Positions 1 to 12,664 of a stretch of 64,000 bases of DNA are shown piece by piece. Source of the DNA: Delphinus delphis (lineage: Eukaryota > Chordata > Mammalia > Artiodactyla > Delphinidae); NCBI RefSeq assembly GCF_949987515.2, contig NC_082685.1, forward strand, positions 29,466,168 through 29,530,167, given 5' to 3'. The notes under the pieces are model-generated. The model made no database searches and was not told the origin of the DNA. It worked only from the letters and a program-made list of their open reading frames with translations. Position 1 is the first letter of the stretch. Each line of letters opens with the position of its first letter. A program made the position numbers and the translations under genes.

Positions 1-2065
1 TGAATCTTCACATTTCTCTTTTCAGGCACTGCAGGGTCCTGTTCTCTGAAGGCTCATTTAGAGTACTCAGGGTAAACTATGCCTCCATGCAGATAACTGA
101 AGACACAGAAAAACAGCCTTAGAGGGGCAGGAGGAAGCACTAAGGAGGAAAAAGAGGAGAATTAACTCCACAACTGGGAGCATGATAATCACGCCTACCA
201 CACAGCCCAGCCACACGTGCTTCTTAGCCTGAGGATTGGCTGCCAACTGACTGACGTGTGTCTGAAATCTCACCTTGCTACATTGTGGTTGACAAGACAT
301 GGAAGGCGAGACGTTTCAGACTTTCCACAATACCCAGGCATCCTAGCGGCCTTCCGAACAACGAAGATGTCTTAGTTCAGCTCGTGAGAAGCTGTCTTGT
401 GTTCGTGCATGCGCACATCAACACATTCTTAAATTGACTGGAGTCAGCAAAATTAATACGCACCCACAGGGCACTGTTGGCCAAGTCTCTATTTTCATAA
501 ATAATGCCTTTCTCGCCTTCTACAAGCCTGTTTGAAGACCTGCAGTGCATCCTGGCTACAATTCAAAGCCCATCTAATGAAAGCACCTCCACTGTCAGCA
601 ATGTTAATGTCACTTTAAACAGTGTGAACTGTTGCTAAATGTGTCAGGAAACAATTAGATAACATAAGAGGCATGTTTTCTCAGTGCACAGAGAAATATA
701 TTATGCAGACGGGAGATAAACGCAAAGTTTTCTGAGCTCCGGCATATTCAGCACTCTCCTTCTCTCTTTTTAATCCAACAGAGAAATTGTTTGGCAAGAC
801 TCAGCCCTGTTTCAAACACTTGGAGAAGGGAGAAAGGCCTGCTTTGCCTCTGACTGCTGTTGCTTGAGCCCTGTGTTATCAGGCTCAGCGAGATACAAAC
901 AGTCTTCCACTCAAATTAAATGTGTGCTCTCCTAATTAGCATTATAAATATAGGTTTCTCTGAGCCAGGGTTGATAAAATTACTGTGCTGGGCTGGAAAG
1001 GAACCGGCAGCTCTCCCATGCCAACACAATGGCTGCAGCGTTTGCCCGGTTAGAACAATGCCTCCAGAGCCTGCCCCCATCATCAGAGGTCAGCCTGGGG
1101 AAGGAAGGTAAATTCCAAGCGAGCTGACATTAGGACAACGGCCAGGCCCAGATGCTATCTGTTCTTTGTATGTGATGGTATAAGGTTTGGCTTCTAATCT
1201 CTGGGGAGAATGGTTCTTACTGCAAAGCTTCTTTGTAGAGTTTTGTCATCGCCCCCACCGGTGGGATTCCAACAGGGGCCTCAAAACCACAGGCAAAGAC
1301 TGACTAAAATGGATTTTTCCCAGGTCTCCACCCACAACCGCTGTCCGTGGTCCTGAAACCTCACCAAGCTCTAGGAAATGGTTGCTTCTTTCTTCCCACC
1401 CCTGGGATGCATCTGCCCAACTTCTTGGGGGAGTTTTGAATTAGTCAAGGGAATCGATGGAGGAGAGAGAAAGAGAGAGAAGACGAAAAGAGTAATGAAA
1501 GAGATGAGGGCAGAGTCGCGGGAGTAGGCATAGCCACTAAATAATTATCAGGGAGTGAAAAAGGGAAATGATTTGTTTTGACATTATTTTCAAACAATCG
1601 CAGTCGCCAAGAAAGAAACCACTGCCAACCAGGGCTGAAATGCAGAAAGACTTAAGGTGAGTGAGGAGTCTGCATGTCAGGTGATGCCACGATGTGCAAG
1701 GTGGGGCATGAACATGGTGGGGCAACCCCAACATGGTAGAAGTGATGTGATTAAAGTGTCAGTATCACTTAACATACACAGAAAATCTGAAGCTCTTTCT
1801 TATGAAAACTTGCCACATTGTACAGGCAAAGAACAAAGACAGTCACCGGTAGTAGTTCACGTTTGTTTCACCATTTACGTAGTTCTGCCATGTCAGGTGA
1901 ATCGTAGAAGCAGTAGGTAAGGTTGACCTGTTGCTCGTCTTCTTTGCTCCTTTGCTTCTCTTTAGAACAGCTATCTAGTTACCTCTTGTTCTTTTCCTGA
2001 GATTAGTAAAATTCATTGAACGATCTGGATAAAGTCAAAGAAAGCTATGGCTTAAGACCACTGAA
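1..2065. other. Single-copy non-coding sequence, no gene seen
   Basis: No open frame here looks like a protein and I recognise no repeat apart from a short GA-rich tract near 1455-1500. The part from about 600 to 1110 is rich in homeodomain-type AT motifs ('taattag', 'aaattaaa') mixed with GC-richer segments. It has the look of a conserved non-coding element, but without an alignment that is only an impression. Confidence 0.5.
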
Positions 2066-2067
2066 TG

Positions 2068-2235
2068 CTAGCTTTACAAGGAACCTTGGAGAGTATCTCG
2101 ACCAACCATTTCACTTTGCTGATGACAGAATTGTGGTTCAGAGAAAGAAAGTGGCTTTTCCCAGAACACACAGTGAATGAGTGACCTGAGTCCAAGGTTC
2201 TGTCCACTAAATTACACTACTCTTAATAATATTCA
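2068..2235 (-). repeat. MIR SINE remnant
   Basis: Read on the minus strand this follows the MIR consensus from its tRNA-derived head to the core. On the plus strand the order is 'tttcactttgctgatgacag', 'ggttcagagaaagaaag', 'acacacagtgaatgag', then the reversed head near 'actaaattacactactc'. MIR copies are old and diverged, so the boundaries are approximate. Confidence 0.6.
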
Positions 2236-2947
2236 AGTTGAAGGATAAATAGAAAAACCAAAGTTCAAGTTACAATGAAGAAAATCGAGTTTCATAGCAA
2301 ATCAGATTAATGGGCTACAATTTTACAACTGTACTGCAAAATGTGTAAAATAGGTACTGCCTCCTCTTCCTGAAATGAAGCCCAACATAAAATGTTACAT
2401 TCTTATTTTCCAAACTGTGTTCTTTGGAACACTGGGCTTTCTCAGAATAGAAACCTGTGTCCCAGGAGAGAAGGGTTCCAGAACCAAATGGTTTGTACAG
2501 TATGAGACGCATAAGAAAAAAAGAGTCTCGCTGTATGCTATGCTGGTGTGATCACACCTGGACTGGCTGGTCCATTCCATTCTCGGCTAACATGATCTTA
2601 AGAGCCTAGCTGAGAAACTAGATTTGCCCAGGGGAGGAAATTCAGACTGATGTGTGTTGTAGAAATCATTTAAGAGATTATACGCCCTGCAACTCTTGAG
2701 CCTGGAAAAGAGGTAAGGGAAGCTGTAGCAATCCTGAAATAATTCAGTCAAGATCCATGGAAGAAGAAATGAACTTTCTGGAATGTTCAGATGTCAGTGC
2801 TAGGAACGATGAAAGTTAAAGCAGGCAGATTCAGCTTGCTATCGACGGTATTTACTTTTCCCTCGCCTCTATCTGAGTTCTACCTAGTATTATGGTTCCT
2901 TAGGCATGCACTTTCTCATTCTTCCTGGAGTGTAATCCACTCTTCTG

Positions 2948-3015
2948 TTCATTCAAAACATACTTATTGAATAACTACTACATTTCAGGCTGTCTTCTAG
3001 GCTACAGCATCGCTC
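2948..3015 (-). repeat. L2 3'-end fragment
   Basis: The sequence matches the reversed L2 tail: 'ttcattcaaaacatacttattgaataactactac', the 'caggctgtcttctagg' block and the following 'ctacagcat'. It is only about 70 bp long. Confidence 0.5.
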
Positions 3016-3059
3016 TAGGTGGTTGTTGAATCTGCACTGTTAGTGTTGTTGTTTTTAAT

Positions 3060-3230
3060 CTTTCGATCTCCCAGCACCTCACAAAGCACTTGCTCATGGA
3101 AAGTGTTTAATGTTACTATTTGACCAAATGGAGAAACAGGCAAAAGAACTTTCTAACAACAGTTGCTGAATAACATCAGAATCTGCAACCTTCCAGGTAA
3201 TAAGCTCCCCATCACAGAGATTATTTAAGC
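3060..3230 (-). repeat. MIR-like SINE remnant
   Basis: It shows the reversed MIR order: 'tttgaccaaatggagaaacagg' (the 'gatgaggaaactgagg' block) followed by 'aactttctaacaacag'. Divergence is high, so this is a moderate call. Confidence 0.35.
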
Positions 3231-4069
3231 AGTCCTGATCAGCCCTGGTCAGCAAGGCCACAGAAAGTGTTTTCGAGTTCAGTGAGAGGTGGGATTATAG
3301 GCCCTTTACATTCAGCTCCAGTTCTAAATCCCCATAATTGTGTGTGTCCTTGTCACTGTCCCTTGGGGTAAAGGAGAGAGAGGATCATTTAGAAGATGTC
3401 TCAAAAGGAAGCAGTCTGCCCAGAGCATCTCCCTGCCCCACAGGAAGTCAGAGACACATTTGTCTTCCTGTCTTCTGCATATCTGAAAAATTTTAGTTCC
3501 CAGCTGAAAACTGAGACCCATATAGATTCAATGCATCCTTAGAGGACTTCCATTTATTTAAAGGAAACATGCCACTGTGTTGAAGCTCAGGCTCAGATTA
3601 ATTATAACAAGTGTAATATGTGGCCAACCTTAGTCTCATGATTCAACATTCCTGCTTGATCAGTTTCCAGAGCTAAATGAGAGCCTGTAACCATTTGCAA
3701 AGTCGTAACATTTTTTCCTTTTATGAGTGCTTTCATCTGTGAATCTCAAAGCACGGGGTAAACAGTGATTAATGTTCACTTGGGAGGTAAACATGCATTT
3801 GCTCACTCATTTGGCAAACCAGTTGTGGGAGGGGCTGACTGGTCAATGTACAGGCAGAAACCGGCATGCCGGGCTCCCGCTTCCCACCTTTTTTTTTTTT
3901 TCTATGATCCCAGTAAACAAGCCACATTGTTTGTTTAAGCCAAGAGTTGGCATATGTAAACTTAAACTAAAATGGTTTCTATCCAGTATAAGAGGTTGTG
4001 TGGAAGATAAAAGGACTAGTAGGGAATTCCCATCAGAGCTCCTAGACAAGCCAAAAAAAAGATTCACGA

Positions 4070-4190
4070 AGTCTCCTTTTCTCCCTCCTCTCTCTCCTTC
4101 CTGGCCCTACCTGTCTTCCCTCCCTCACCTTCCTTCCCTCTTCCCTTTCCTTTCCTTCCTTACTTTTCCTCCTCCCCCCCCTTCTTCCAT
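4070..4190. repeat. Polypyrimidine tract (CT/CCTT-rich)
   Basis: About 120 bp are almost purely C and T on the plus strand, built of 'ctccctcc' and 'ccttccctt' units and including a run of eight C. It abuts the 3' end of the antisense L2 that follows. The proline/serine-rich open frame across it is a product of this composition. Confidence 0.85.
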
Positions 4191-5050
4191 TTATTCAACA
4201 CACAGTCTTTGAGTGTCTAATACATGTCAGGCACTGTTCTGTGGGCTAGGGCTCTGAAGTGAAAAACCAAAATCTTTGCCTTCTTAGAGCATATATTCTG
4301 GTGAGCAGAGAGGAAAACTAACAAAGAAGTAATAATGAAAATAATAACAAATAAAAAAACCAACAAAATAACATACCTACAGGCACTCATATACAAACAC
4401 CTACATGTATGCATGTATACACGGGCTATAGGGAAAAATAGAGAACAGTAAGGGGACTAGGGAGAGGCAAGGTGGGGCTTAAAAGTGGTGCTACTTAATT
4501 CAAGGTCATCAGGGAAGACCTCCCAGTTAAGACAACATTTGAACAGGGATCCAAAGGAAGTGAGAGAGGGGGCTACGCTGATACCTGGGGGAAAGCGCAT
4601 TCCAGACACAAGGAATAGCACTGAGGCAGGCTCTGAGCTGGCAGCATGCTTGGTGTATCCAGGAAGAGCAAGCAGGTTGGGGAGCCTGGAATGCAATGAG
4701 AGGTGAGGAAGAGGGAGGCCTGACAAGCCACTGTGAGGTCTTTGGCTTTCACTCTGAGCTGCTAGAGACTTCTGAGGGAGGAGTGACCTGTCTGATGCAC
4801 AGGTTAGCAAGATCACTGTGGCTACTGTGTTGAGAGCAGACCTAAGGGAGGCCAGGGCAGAAGCAGGGAGACCCGTTAGAAGGTGCCGTAATAACCAGGT
4901 TAGAGATTATTGGGGCTTGGACTGTGACAAAGATCAGAACCTGGCAACATTTTGAAGGTAAAGTTGACATGTTTTGCTGATGGATTAATGCGGGCATAAG
5001 AGAAAGGGAGAAGTCAACAATAATTCGGCTTGTGGCCTGAATAAACCACG
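4190..5050 (-). repeat. Long L2-type (CR1 superfamily) LINE remnant
   Basis: The first part is the reversed L2 3' end: 'ccatttattcaacacacagt', 'catgtcaggcactgttctg', 'gagcatatattctggtgagc', then 'aggtcatcagggaagacctc' and 'acatttgaacagggatcc'. The remainder carries on the usual reversed order, with 'tctttggctttcactctgag', 'ggaggagtgacctgtctgat', 'gatcactgtggctactgtgt' and 'gcagggagacccgttagaag'. At about 860 bp it is the longest ancient LINE fragment in the window. No reading frame survives. Confidence 0.7.
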
Positions 5051-5054
5051 GTTA

Positions 5055-6230
5055 CAGAGGCGCGAGTCCTACCGTATTCACATATTGATGCTATGTGCTT
5101 GCTTTTGCACGTAGCATAAGATGAAAGATACACCTGGACCGAAAGCCATTCCCAATGTTTGAAAATGATGCTAATCGTTGCCTAGAAAACCCTTCTCATA
5201 CAGATAGGCAAATCATTATTTTATTCACAACTTTACAAAAAAATATCTCCCAGGAAGAAAGATGTACAGAAAGAGCTTTCAGATGTTCAGAAACAGAACA
5301 AAATTGACAAGGCAGACACCCATGTTTTATCTGACTTAAGAAAATCTAATAAAATCTAAGCTGAGAGAGCTGAACTTTCACCTTTGTCCAGGCAAGGTGA
5401 TGCTATACATGCCTCAGAGTTAAAATTTCTCAACACAGAGATAGGAGTGGTCTAGAGAATAAGCCATTTTCCCCCTGCAAACTCATATTCACACGTGGTA
5501 CAGAGCAGTATATTAATTTTGGTCCCATTCTCTGATTTCTCCTTTAGCTTGACCTGATTTTCTTGCAAGCCTCAGGCACAGTTAATATGTAGGGAGGGGT
5601 GTGTATATATATTAGAGAATATGTATTTGTGTGTGTGTGCATGAGTAGACGGGGATCTCGGTTGAAATATTAATATAGTGCCTTTTTATTATTATTTATG
5701 GGAGAACTATATCTTCAGGGCTTTTAAAATAGAAAGGAATGGAAGATAGGTGATGTGAAATTATTTTTGAGTGTTCATACCCTTTGGTTGATATATAAAT
5801 AATACAAATGAAATGGTAAACAGCATTAAGGTTACACTTATTGAATAAAGAGAAATGCAGATTCACAACTATACAAAGTTCTCAGTTGTTATCATGATAG
5901 GGAAGTGGTTATTTATGTAAAGCTCCATAAATTTTTAGAGTCTTATTTGCATTTTGCTGTCGTTGAATTATTTTATCACAAAACTGGAAGATGAATTTCT
6001 ATCTATGAAGTTGAAAATCTAAAGCCTGGATAACAACTGGCCACAAATATACAGCTTCAGTCTGAACAGAATAGGTAAAAAGCAAATTGTGATAGTCCGT
6101 GGAATGAAACGGTTGCTTAATTGGTTCTGAGTGACCCGCCATTCTAGACAGGCATGCAGTATGAATGGTGGAGAAACTGCTTAAACCTTTCCAGGAAAAT
6201 ATGCCAAGTCCTGGAAAGAAAGACAAACAT
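5055..6230. other. AT-rich single-copy sequence, no gene seen
   Basis: I recognise neither a gene nor a repeat family. A short TG/TA-rich patch lies near 5600-5640. The segment ends where the truncated L1 begins. Confidence 0.45.
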
Positions 6231-6234
6231 TCTC

Positions 6235-6738
6235 CTGAGGTGGATGGACCTACAGTCTGTCATACAGAGTGAAGTAAGTCAGAAAAAGAAAAGCAAACAC
6301 CGTATGCTAACACATATGTGGAATCTAAAAAAAAAAAAAAAAAAAAAAATGGTCTGAAGAACCTAGGGGCAGAACGGGAATAAAGACACAGATGCAGAGA
6401 ATGGACTTGAGGATATGGGGAGGGGGGAGGGTAAGCTGGGACAAAGCGAGAGAGTGGCATGGACATATATACACTACCAAACGTAAAATAGATAGCTAGT
6501 GGGAAGCAGCCGCACAGCACAGGGAGATCAGCTCGGTGCTTTGTGACCGCCTAGAGGGGTGGGATAGGGAGGGTGGGAGGGAGGGAGACACAAGAGGGAG
6601 GAGATATGGGACATATATATACGTATAGCTGATTCACTTTGTTATAAAGCAGCAACTAACACACCCTTGTAAAGCAATTATACTCCAATAAAGATGCTAG
6701 AAAAAATAACAATAAAAAAATTATTTAAAAAAAATGCA
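6235..6738 (+). mobile_element. 5'-truncated LINE-1, 3' end
   Basis: The sequence starts within the last part of ORF2 ('tgaggtggatggacctacag', 'cagagtgaagtaagtcag') and continues into the cetartiodactyl L1 3' UTR. An internal A-run lies at about 6329-6349. The UTR landmarks 'gaacctaggggcagaacggg', 'aatagatagctagtgggaag' and 'gtgctttgtgaccgcctaga' follow, ending in 'ttatactccaataaagatg' and an A-rich tail. The same family recurs at 20044-20786 and 51391-51501. I could not define a clear target-site duplication. Confidence 0.9.
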
Positions 6739-6739
6739 A

Positions 6740-9670
6740 CAAAGGAAAAGCAGCCACAAAAATCACGTAGGAACCATCTACTTAAAAGTAGGTTATGAGG
6801 GAAATTTCCTCTTCTCAAAAGGAGCCTCGATTCAAATGAATGTCTCACCCCTGTCATCTCCCATAGGGTTATGGAATCTTATTTATTTAAATTGGCTGGT
6901 CGTCCCCTGAGAGTTCTACCAATGGAGTGATGCGAAAACTCATTAGTCCCATTTTATTTTTAAATTCCATGGAACCGTCTCAAACAGAGCGTGATCACTT
7001 CCTCAAGTGTTCCCACTGTGGAGCATCATTTGCAACAGGATGTGCACCAGTAAATCATAATGCCCATCACTCAAATAGAGGTTTTTGTCTTGTCTTCTGC
7101 CTTTCCTATGTCACTTCGTGGGTAACAAATTCAGCTCAGAATGACACCTCCTATCAAAATGAGACTTACCACAGCAGGGCACATGTGCCCCTTTTTGTCC
7201 AATTCTGCAATTTCTTAAATTCTATGAGGAATACACATAACTTTAAATCCCACGCTAAAGAGAAATATAAAAGAGCCGATCACACACATTTGCTTTCTAG
7301 GAGACTCATACTCAGCGTATACAGCAGAGGCAAGAAAGCCAAAAAATACCAATTATCATTAAGCCCAGAGGTAAAGAGATCAATGCGTGGGCTAACAATC
7401 GGGGCTGTCAAATGCTAAAGCCACTACATTCTCATCTCGTTAAATCATCTGATGGCCGTTTCTTCTTTAGTTAAATAGGAATAAATAATAAAAAACAATT
7501 TACAACTACAAGATGCTGGCGTTTTGCAGCTGCTGAATGTCTTTGGGGGAGATTAGGTTCTATAATGAGGAGATATAACCATCATTTTATAAAAGCTGCT
7601 GCTGTCTTGGGAAAAACACCACTGAATTCGATTAGAAAAAGCCTTTCCTTCATGAACCTATTACAGTCATGCACTGATTGCTTGGCATATGCTTAATGAT
7701 ATCTTCATAGCTGAAAAACAATAATTTGTTACTGTAAATCTTGACATAATATAGTAAGTTCAACTGTGCTTTTATTAGTTCTACCTTTGACTTCAGTGTT
7801 TTAAACTTGCGAAACCCTATAAAAGTTGAAAAGCAAATCAGCTACCTATAATTTTAACATATATATTTCCCAATAGCTTCATTAGAAGTCTTTCTCAAAT
7901 AATTTAAATATCATTTCAAGCATCCCTGGCTGCTGGTTCTGCATTAAGAATACCAAGGATACGGTAATGGGGAGATGAGAATTATGGAGTAGGGAAAATT
8001 CTGTGTGTAGTGTAGACAATTAGTATTAGGTAATAAGCAGCCAGCGTATAATACTATTTTCCTTATTTTTAAAAAATCACGGGGTCAATTAAGACAATAT
8101 TCACTGATGTAACTCTAACAAAGACATTTCCAAAAGAGACAGTAACTCCTTGGATTCAATTTCTTTCACCAGAGAGATGAAGAGAAGAGGAAGGAACACA
8201 GCACTTCTATTTCCTTCACTTCCTACACACCTCCCTCCACAACAAGTGAGCTGCAGCCATCTCTAGCTGTCCCCTGCAGAAAGACCCAAGCAAGTCTTGA
8301 CCCATAGATTCCCTTTTGCTGCTGCTGCTTCTCACAAAGACAGACATGGCCTCAATCAAAGCTTAAGCCCCAGAACTCATTTTTATTCCTTATAGTCAGA
8401 AGTCTACCCTTAAGCTCTGGTGTTGTTACATTCAAGGCCAAAATCAGAAGTCTCGCAGGGAAACTTTTTTATACCTTAAAACAAGAAGATGAGTAACCTC
8501 TAGAAGGGAAATAGATAACATGTTTTCTGACCTTACCAAATACTTCTGTAGTGTCTGACAGTAAAAAAAAAATCCTTTCTTAATATCTTTGGCAACTAGG
8601 ATAAATCTGGTTACAGATATATACATATTTCTTTACAATACATTTTTAAAAATCAATGACTATACACACAAGCATTGTGTCTTCTCATCAAAGACAAAGA
8701 ACTTCATACCACGACTCAGAATTCACGAGTCATAGGACAAACTAAGGTAAAACTGGCTCTCTCTCGAGTAGTTTATCCAGCCTCTACCACCTAGCAAATG
8801 ATCACACTGATCAACAACCCTGCCCCCTTAATCTTCCACTTACTCTAATCAACATAATATCCAAGTTGGGAAATGGAAATCTCCATGTAGGCTGACACAT
8901 TTCCTCATATATAAGGTTTAGGGCTTTGTTCTTTGCTGCTAGGTTCCACGGAGAAACTTACCTCCCGAGATGCAGATAACAATTAGGGATTCATGCCCTC
9001 TAAGAGTGATGGTACTAGGTGGGAAACATAACACCTTCGTGAATGAAGATAAGAAAATTCCGTTGTAACTATTTAGCATTTTTAATGCCAAACCTCATCT
9101 ACGTCACACCAGTCCCCGAATCCAGTACTACAGAGCTACTATTAACTCCCTGCACGCTACTGGGCAGGGCTGGGAGGCAGGGGATGGGATAGACAGATGA
9201 GGCCAACCCTTGGCGACCAGCTGAAGGTCCAGTTTTCTTGCTTTGTCTTCACAGCCTGGGTGCTTTGGAAAGGAGTTTCTCTTAAATAGTCACGCACATC
9301 TTACCCTGCAATCCCCATCTTCTGGAACAGCTCCTGGGAAGTTATCTCCCAGGCTTTTCCTGGATTGTATTTATGGCTTTGCTTACTTTCAGAGGTGACG
9401 CTACATCCTCTCTGGGTTAAATGTGGGAGGAGCAAAGTAGTTTCTTGTTTTAAATTTTGAGCTCAGGGGAGGAGCTCTACCTTCTCTCTCCATCACATGA
9501 CCTAGCATAGTACAGAGACTGGGACTGTCGCCTAAGTCCTAGCAGAATTCCCCTCCTCAATGAACCCTTCCCCCCTACAGCATCACACAGCTGATGAGAA
9601 TGAAGGTGACAGAGCTGAGTGCTTTCACCCTCCAGCTGGCCTCGAGGCCATACATTATAACTGAGTTACA
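6740..9670. other. Long single-copy interval, no gene seen
   Basis: About 2.9 kb contain no repeat that I recognise. The interval contains an open frame of 163 codons at 6927-7418, which I do not accept as a gene (see rejected items). The part near 7500-7800 is AT-rich with homeodomain-like motifs and could be a conserved non-coding element. Confidence 0.45.
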
Positions 9671-9676
9671 ACCTAT

Positions 9677-10120
9677 GTGATGAAAACAATGATGGTCCCC
9701 ATCATCATCCCTATCCTAATCCCCGGAACCTGTGAGTATGGTACCTTGCACAGTAAAAGGGACTTTGCAGATGTGATTGAGTTAAGGATCTTGGGTTGGG
9801 GTGATAAGAGGGAAATAACAAGGAAGCAGGAGGGTCAGACTTCAAGGAGAAGATGTGACCACAGAAGCAAAGGTCGGAGTGGTGTGAGGAAGGGGCCAGC
9901 AGCTAAGGAATGCAGGCAGCCTCTGGAAGTGGAAAAGGGAAGAAAACAGACTCTTCCCTAGAGCCTCCAGAAGGAACGCTCCCTGCTGACACCTTGATTT
10001 TAGTCCACTGGGACTTCTTTTGGACTTTTCACCTCCAGAGCTATAAGCTAATAAATTTGTGTTCTCTTAAGCCACTAAATCTGTGGCAATCGGTTAGATT
10101 CATAATAGGAAACGAACACA
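9677..10120 (+). mobile_element. MLT1-type LTR (ERVL-MaLR)
   Basis: The order of blocks is that of MLT1 solo LTRs: 'tcctaatccccggaacctgt', 'agggactttgcagatgtgat', 'gagttaaggatcttggg', 'aaggaatgcaggcagcctct', 'agagcctccagaaggaacg', 'ctgacaccttgattttag'. It ends with 'aataaatttgtgttctctt' and 'aagccactaaatctgtgg'. The middle of the consensus is shortened. The 3' end lies near 'gaaacgaacaca'. No internal retroviral region adjoins it. Confidence 0.85.
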
Positions 10121-10955
10121 ATGTACCATGTGGCTTTAAAGGAGACCTGTTCTACACAGTCTGCCTTGTCCAATATCAGGACCACCCACAGCAGGGCACT
10201 GGGAACGGGGCGGAAGTGGGAAAGATGTCCAGCCTGCTCCCAAATCCCTCAGCCAGAAAAACCAAGCTCTGTGAGAACAATCAAATCAACAACCAACAGA
10301 AGGAATGCTGACACTGTCAGTTCCGGCAAAAAGTCACTGGTTGGGGAATCGACTAATATCTTAACGACTGCCCAAGAAGGAAAAGTGGTCAGAGCACTAG
10401 TTTTTTAGCCGTGACTTTCCAGGAAATCTTTAAGAGCTGGGGACTGCTGTCTACATGGGAGAAATACATGGGTCCATTCCTTGGTTCTAATGCTGCTCTC
10501 TAGAGAAGAGTCCCTGTGGCAGCTCACTGGTCTCATTTGGCATACAGACACATATTTTTTTGAAAATACAGTGGTTTTTTAAAAATTGAATTGTAATGCC
10601 TTTGATTGAAATGCGCACTCTCTACTTTACCAGAGACATCACCATTCTCTCTTACGTACCCCTGGCTATTTCATTCATTCTTATTGCCTAGATGGTCCTT
10701 ATGGGAACTTGAGTTTTCAATCCAAGAGTAAGATCTATGGTCACTTTATTATTATGCATATACTATTTAACACTCTGAAGCAACTCTCATGACCTCTTCA
10801 ACTGTCTGTTCTGACCCACCGAACACTATCCCTTTGCATGTTCCTAGTGATAAGCCCCAGGGCTCTCTTGTTGGGCATGTCCTATATGTTCATGGAAAAA
10901 CTGAAGAAGGATACAAATAAAGGTCTTAGTATATTTGTAGAGAACACAGTGCTAG
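10121..10955. other. Single-copy sequence, no gene seen
   Basis: No recognisable repeat or coding sequence. The open frames that cross from the LTR into this stretch are chance extensions. Confidence 0.4.
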
Positions 10956-10959
10956 AATT

Positions 10960-11690
10960 AAAAGCTTATATTTTGGACATGAGAATGAAGATCCAAACAT
11001 AACCTGAGTCACCCAACCTGAAATCGATGAGGGTAAATGTAAAGTTCTGCATGGAGGATAAATGAAAAGAAGAAAAAAGAAAAAAACATCTTTGCAAGCA
11101 CTAGATGGGAAAATAGGATTCAACAGAAGCACATATAAAATAACAGCTCTGCTACGAGGCACTGATGGATGTGTTTGGTCCAAACAAACCACTAAGAGAA
11201 GTCAAAGCTCTGACCAAGAGACACCATGCTTCTTCAAGTTCTACACTAAGCCGGTCGAAACATGCTCATAGACGTAGTAACGTTTCGAGATGACACTGTA
11301 AACTGGAAGATGTTCATAAGAAAATGGCAGGATGGCGTTGGGGAGTAAATTCAAGTCAGGTGAAAGTCTAAAAGAAACTAAGATGCTCAGCCTGGAGACT
11401 GGGCAGGCAGGGTCTGGTGTGCACAAGGGCAGATCTGATCCAGTCCATACTGTCTAGCCCTGTAGAGGGAGGGCGGCATTTATTTTGTTTGTTTACAGAG
11501 GGCAGAAAAGGGGCCAAAAATAGAGCAGATAAGAAAAAAAATGTCTAGCTAAGTAAGATGGATTTTCTAATGAATTGACTGGTGTACAAAAGAAATGCAC
11601 TTTCCTGGGTGGGAGTGAGTTCACCATGGATGGAGGCATTCGAGCAGATGTTAAACAGCCCTTAGTGGTGATGCTAGAGAGGAACTCCAA
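10960..11690 (+). repeat. L3/CR1-like LINE remnant
   Basis: Parts resemble the mammalian L3/CR1 3' region: 'gtaaatgtaaagttctgcat', 'aaactaagatgctcagcctggagac', 'gagggcagaaaaggggcc', and 'aatgcactttcctgggtggg' with 'gtgagttcaccatggatgga' and 'ggcattcgagcagatgtta'. The call rests on the order of these blocks rather than close identity. The limits are uncertain. Confidence 0.45.
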
Positions 11691-11699
11691 GTGCGGATA

Positions 11700-12330
11700 A
11701 AAATGGAGTAAGATGACTTCTGTGGTTCAGTCCAAAAGCAAGATTCTCTGATACTATATCCTTACTATCCTCAAGATAATGCATAATTTGGAACGCGGTT
11801 CCTATACAAGTAGAAGGGGAGAAATCAAGTTCATTTACGTGGAGCTAGAGGTGCCACTTAGGGACAATCCAAAGAGGCTTTCTCTTCTAACAAACTGGTC
11901 CCTGGTGAAACTTAGCCTTGGGAATGTGATTCATAAGCATGTCCCGGGCTATTAATTGTTAATAAAAGAGGTCCAAAATACCCTAGCATTGAAGTATTCG
12001 TTGTCATTTTCTTCTGCGGCTTCATCTGTTCTCAACCTTTCAAAAGATTCCTGGCAGCATGTAAACAACACCTGAGCATTCTAAAAAAGACTCCCCAGCA
12101 CTTCTGGGCTACTTGGGGGTGAACGCTTCTAGCAGTCTAAGCGCTGCGGACAGGTCAGAGTTTCCCTTTCCCTCTTGTTTCTGACTCAGGATAATTTCTA
12201 AATCCAGCCATTCGCCAGTCAGCCCCTATGGATGGATGCATGGAGAAGGAGAAAAAAGTTGAGTGAAGGGATGCTGGATCCAATGCTTTTCTAAGTCGCT
12301 GAGCTGTCATGAGTGTATGCTAACATTTCA
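11700..12330. other. Single-copy sequence, no gene seen
   Basis: I recognise nothing in this stretch beyond ordinary mixed-composition non-coding DNA. Confidence 0.4.
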
Positions 12331-12334
12331 CACT

Positions 12335-12660
12335 TGCTCAGCCAGTCTTCACTGAGGGCCGACCACGTGACAGGAGCCGGGCTAGACAGCAGGAACAAAA
12401 CGTGGAACCAGACTGGCCTGTGCCCTCGAGGAATTCACACGTTAGTGAGCAACACATATGCGTAAATACACAACTGTTTTCAGAGTGGTAACTGCTCTTC
12501 AAGGGATCAGCTTAGAGTGGCGTGGGAACCCAGAGAAAGTGCAGTGAACTCTCCTTGGGAAAGGAGGGGCTGATGACAACTGGAGACAGAGATGGTTTGG
12601 GGATCAGACATTGCTAAGTAGACGGAGGTGAAAGAACAAGGCTGGAAGGAGGTCTTGTAT
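12335..12660 (-). repeat. L2-type LINE remnant
   Basis: The reversed L2 3' order is visible: 'cagtcttcactgagggccgac', 'gtgacaggagccgggctag', 'acagcaggaacaaaacgtgg', 'tgccctcgaggaattcacacgt'. It is followed by the 'ggaaaggaggggctgatgac' region. Confidence 0.6.
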
Positions 12661-12664
12661 GATA

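Larger units (their letters stand above)
2240..4065. other. Mostly single-copy sequence with small repeat relics
   Basis: Apart from the L2 fragment at 2948-3015 and the MIR-like piece at 3060-3230, I see no repeat or gene. A run of about 13 T lies near 3891-3903. Open frames here are short and show no protein features. Confidence 0.5.

Noticed and set aside
3772..4212. 146-codon open frame ending in Pro/Ser/Leu repeats
   Set aside because: The C-terminal part is translation of the polypyrimidine tract at 4070-4190.
6260..6520. 86-codon minus-strand frame recurring at 20280-20492
   Set aside because: It is the antisense translation of the L1 3' UTR, so the resemblance between the two is due to the repeat.
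6927..7418. 163-codon open frame on the plus strand with a 'CSHCG' cysteine cluster
   Set aside because: It begins at a GTG rather than an ATG, has no domain, no splice or promoter context, and lies in single-copy AT-rich DNA. A few cysteines do not make a zinc finger.
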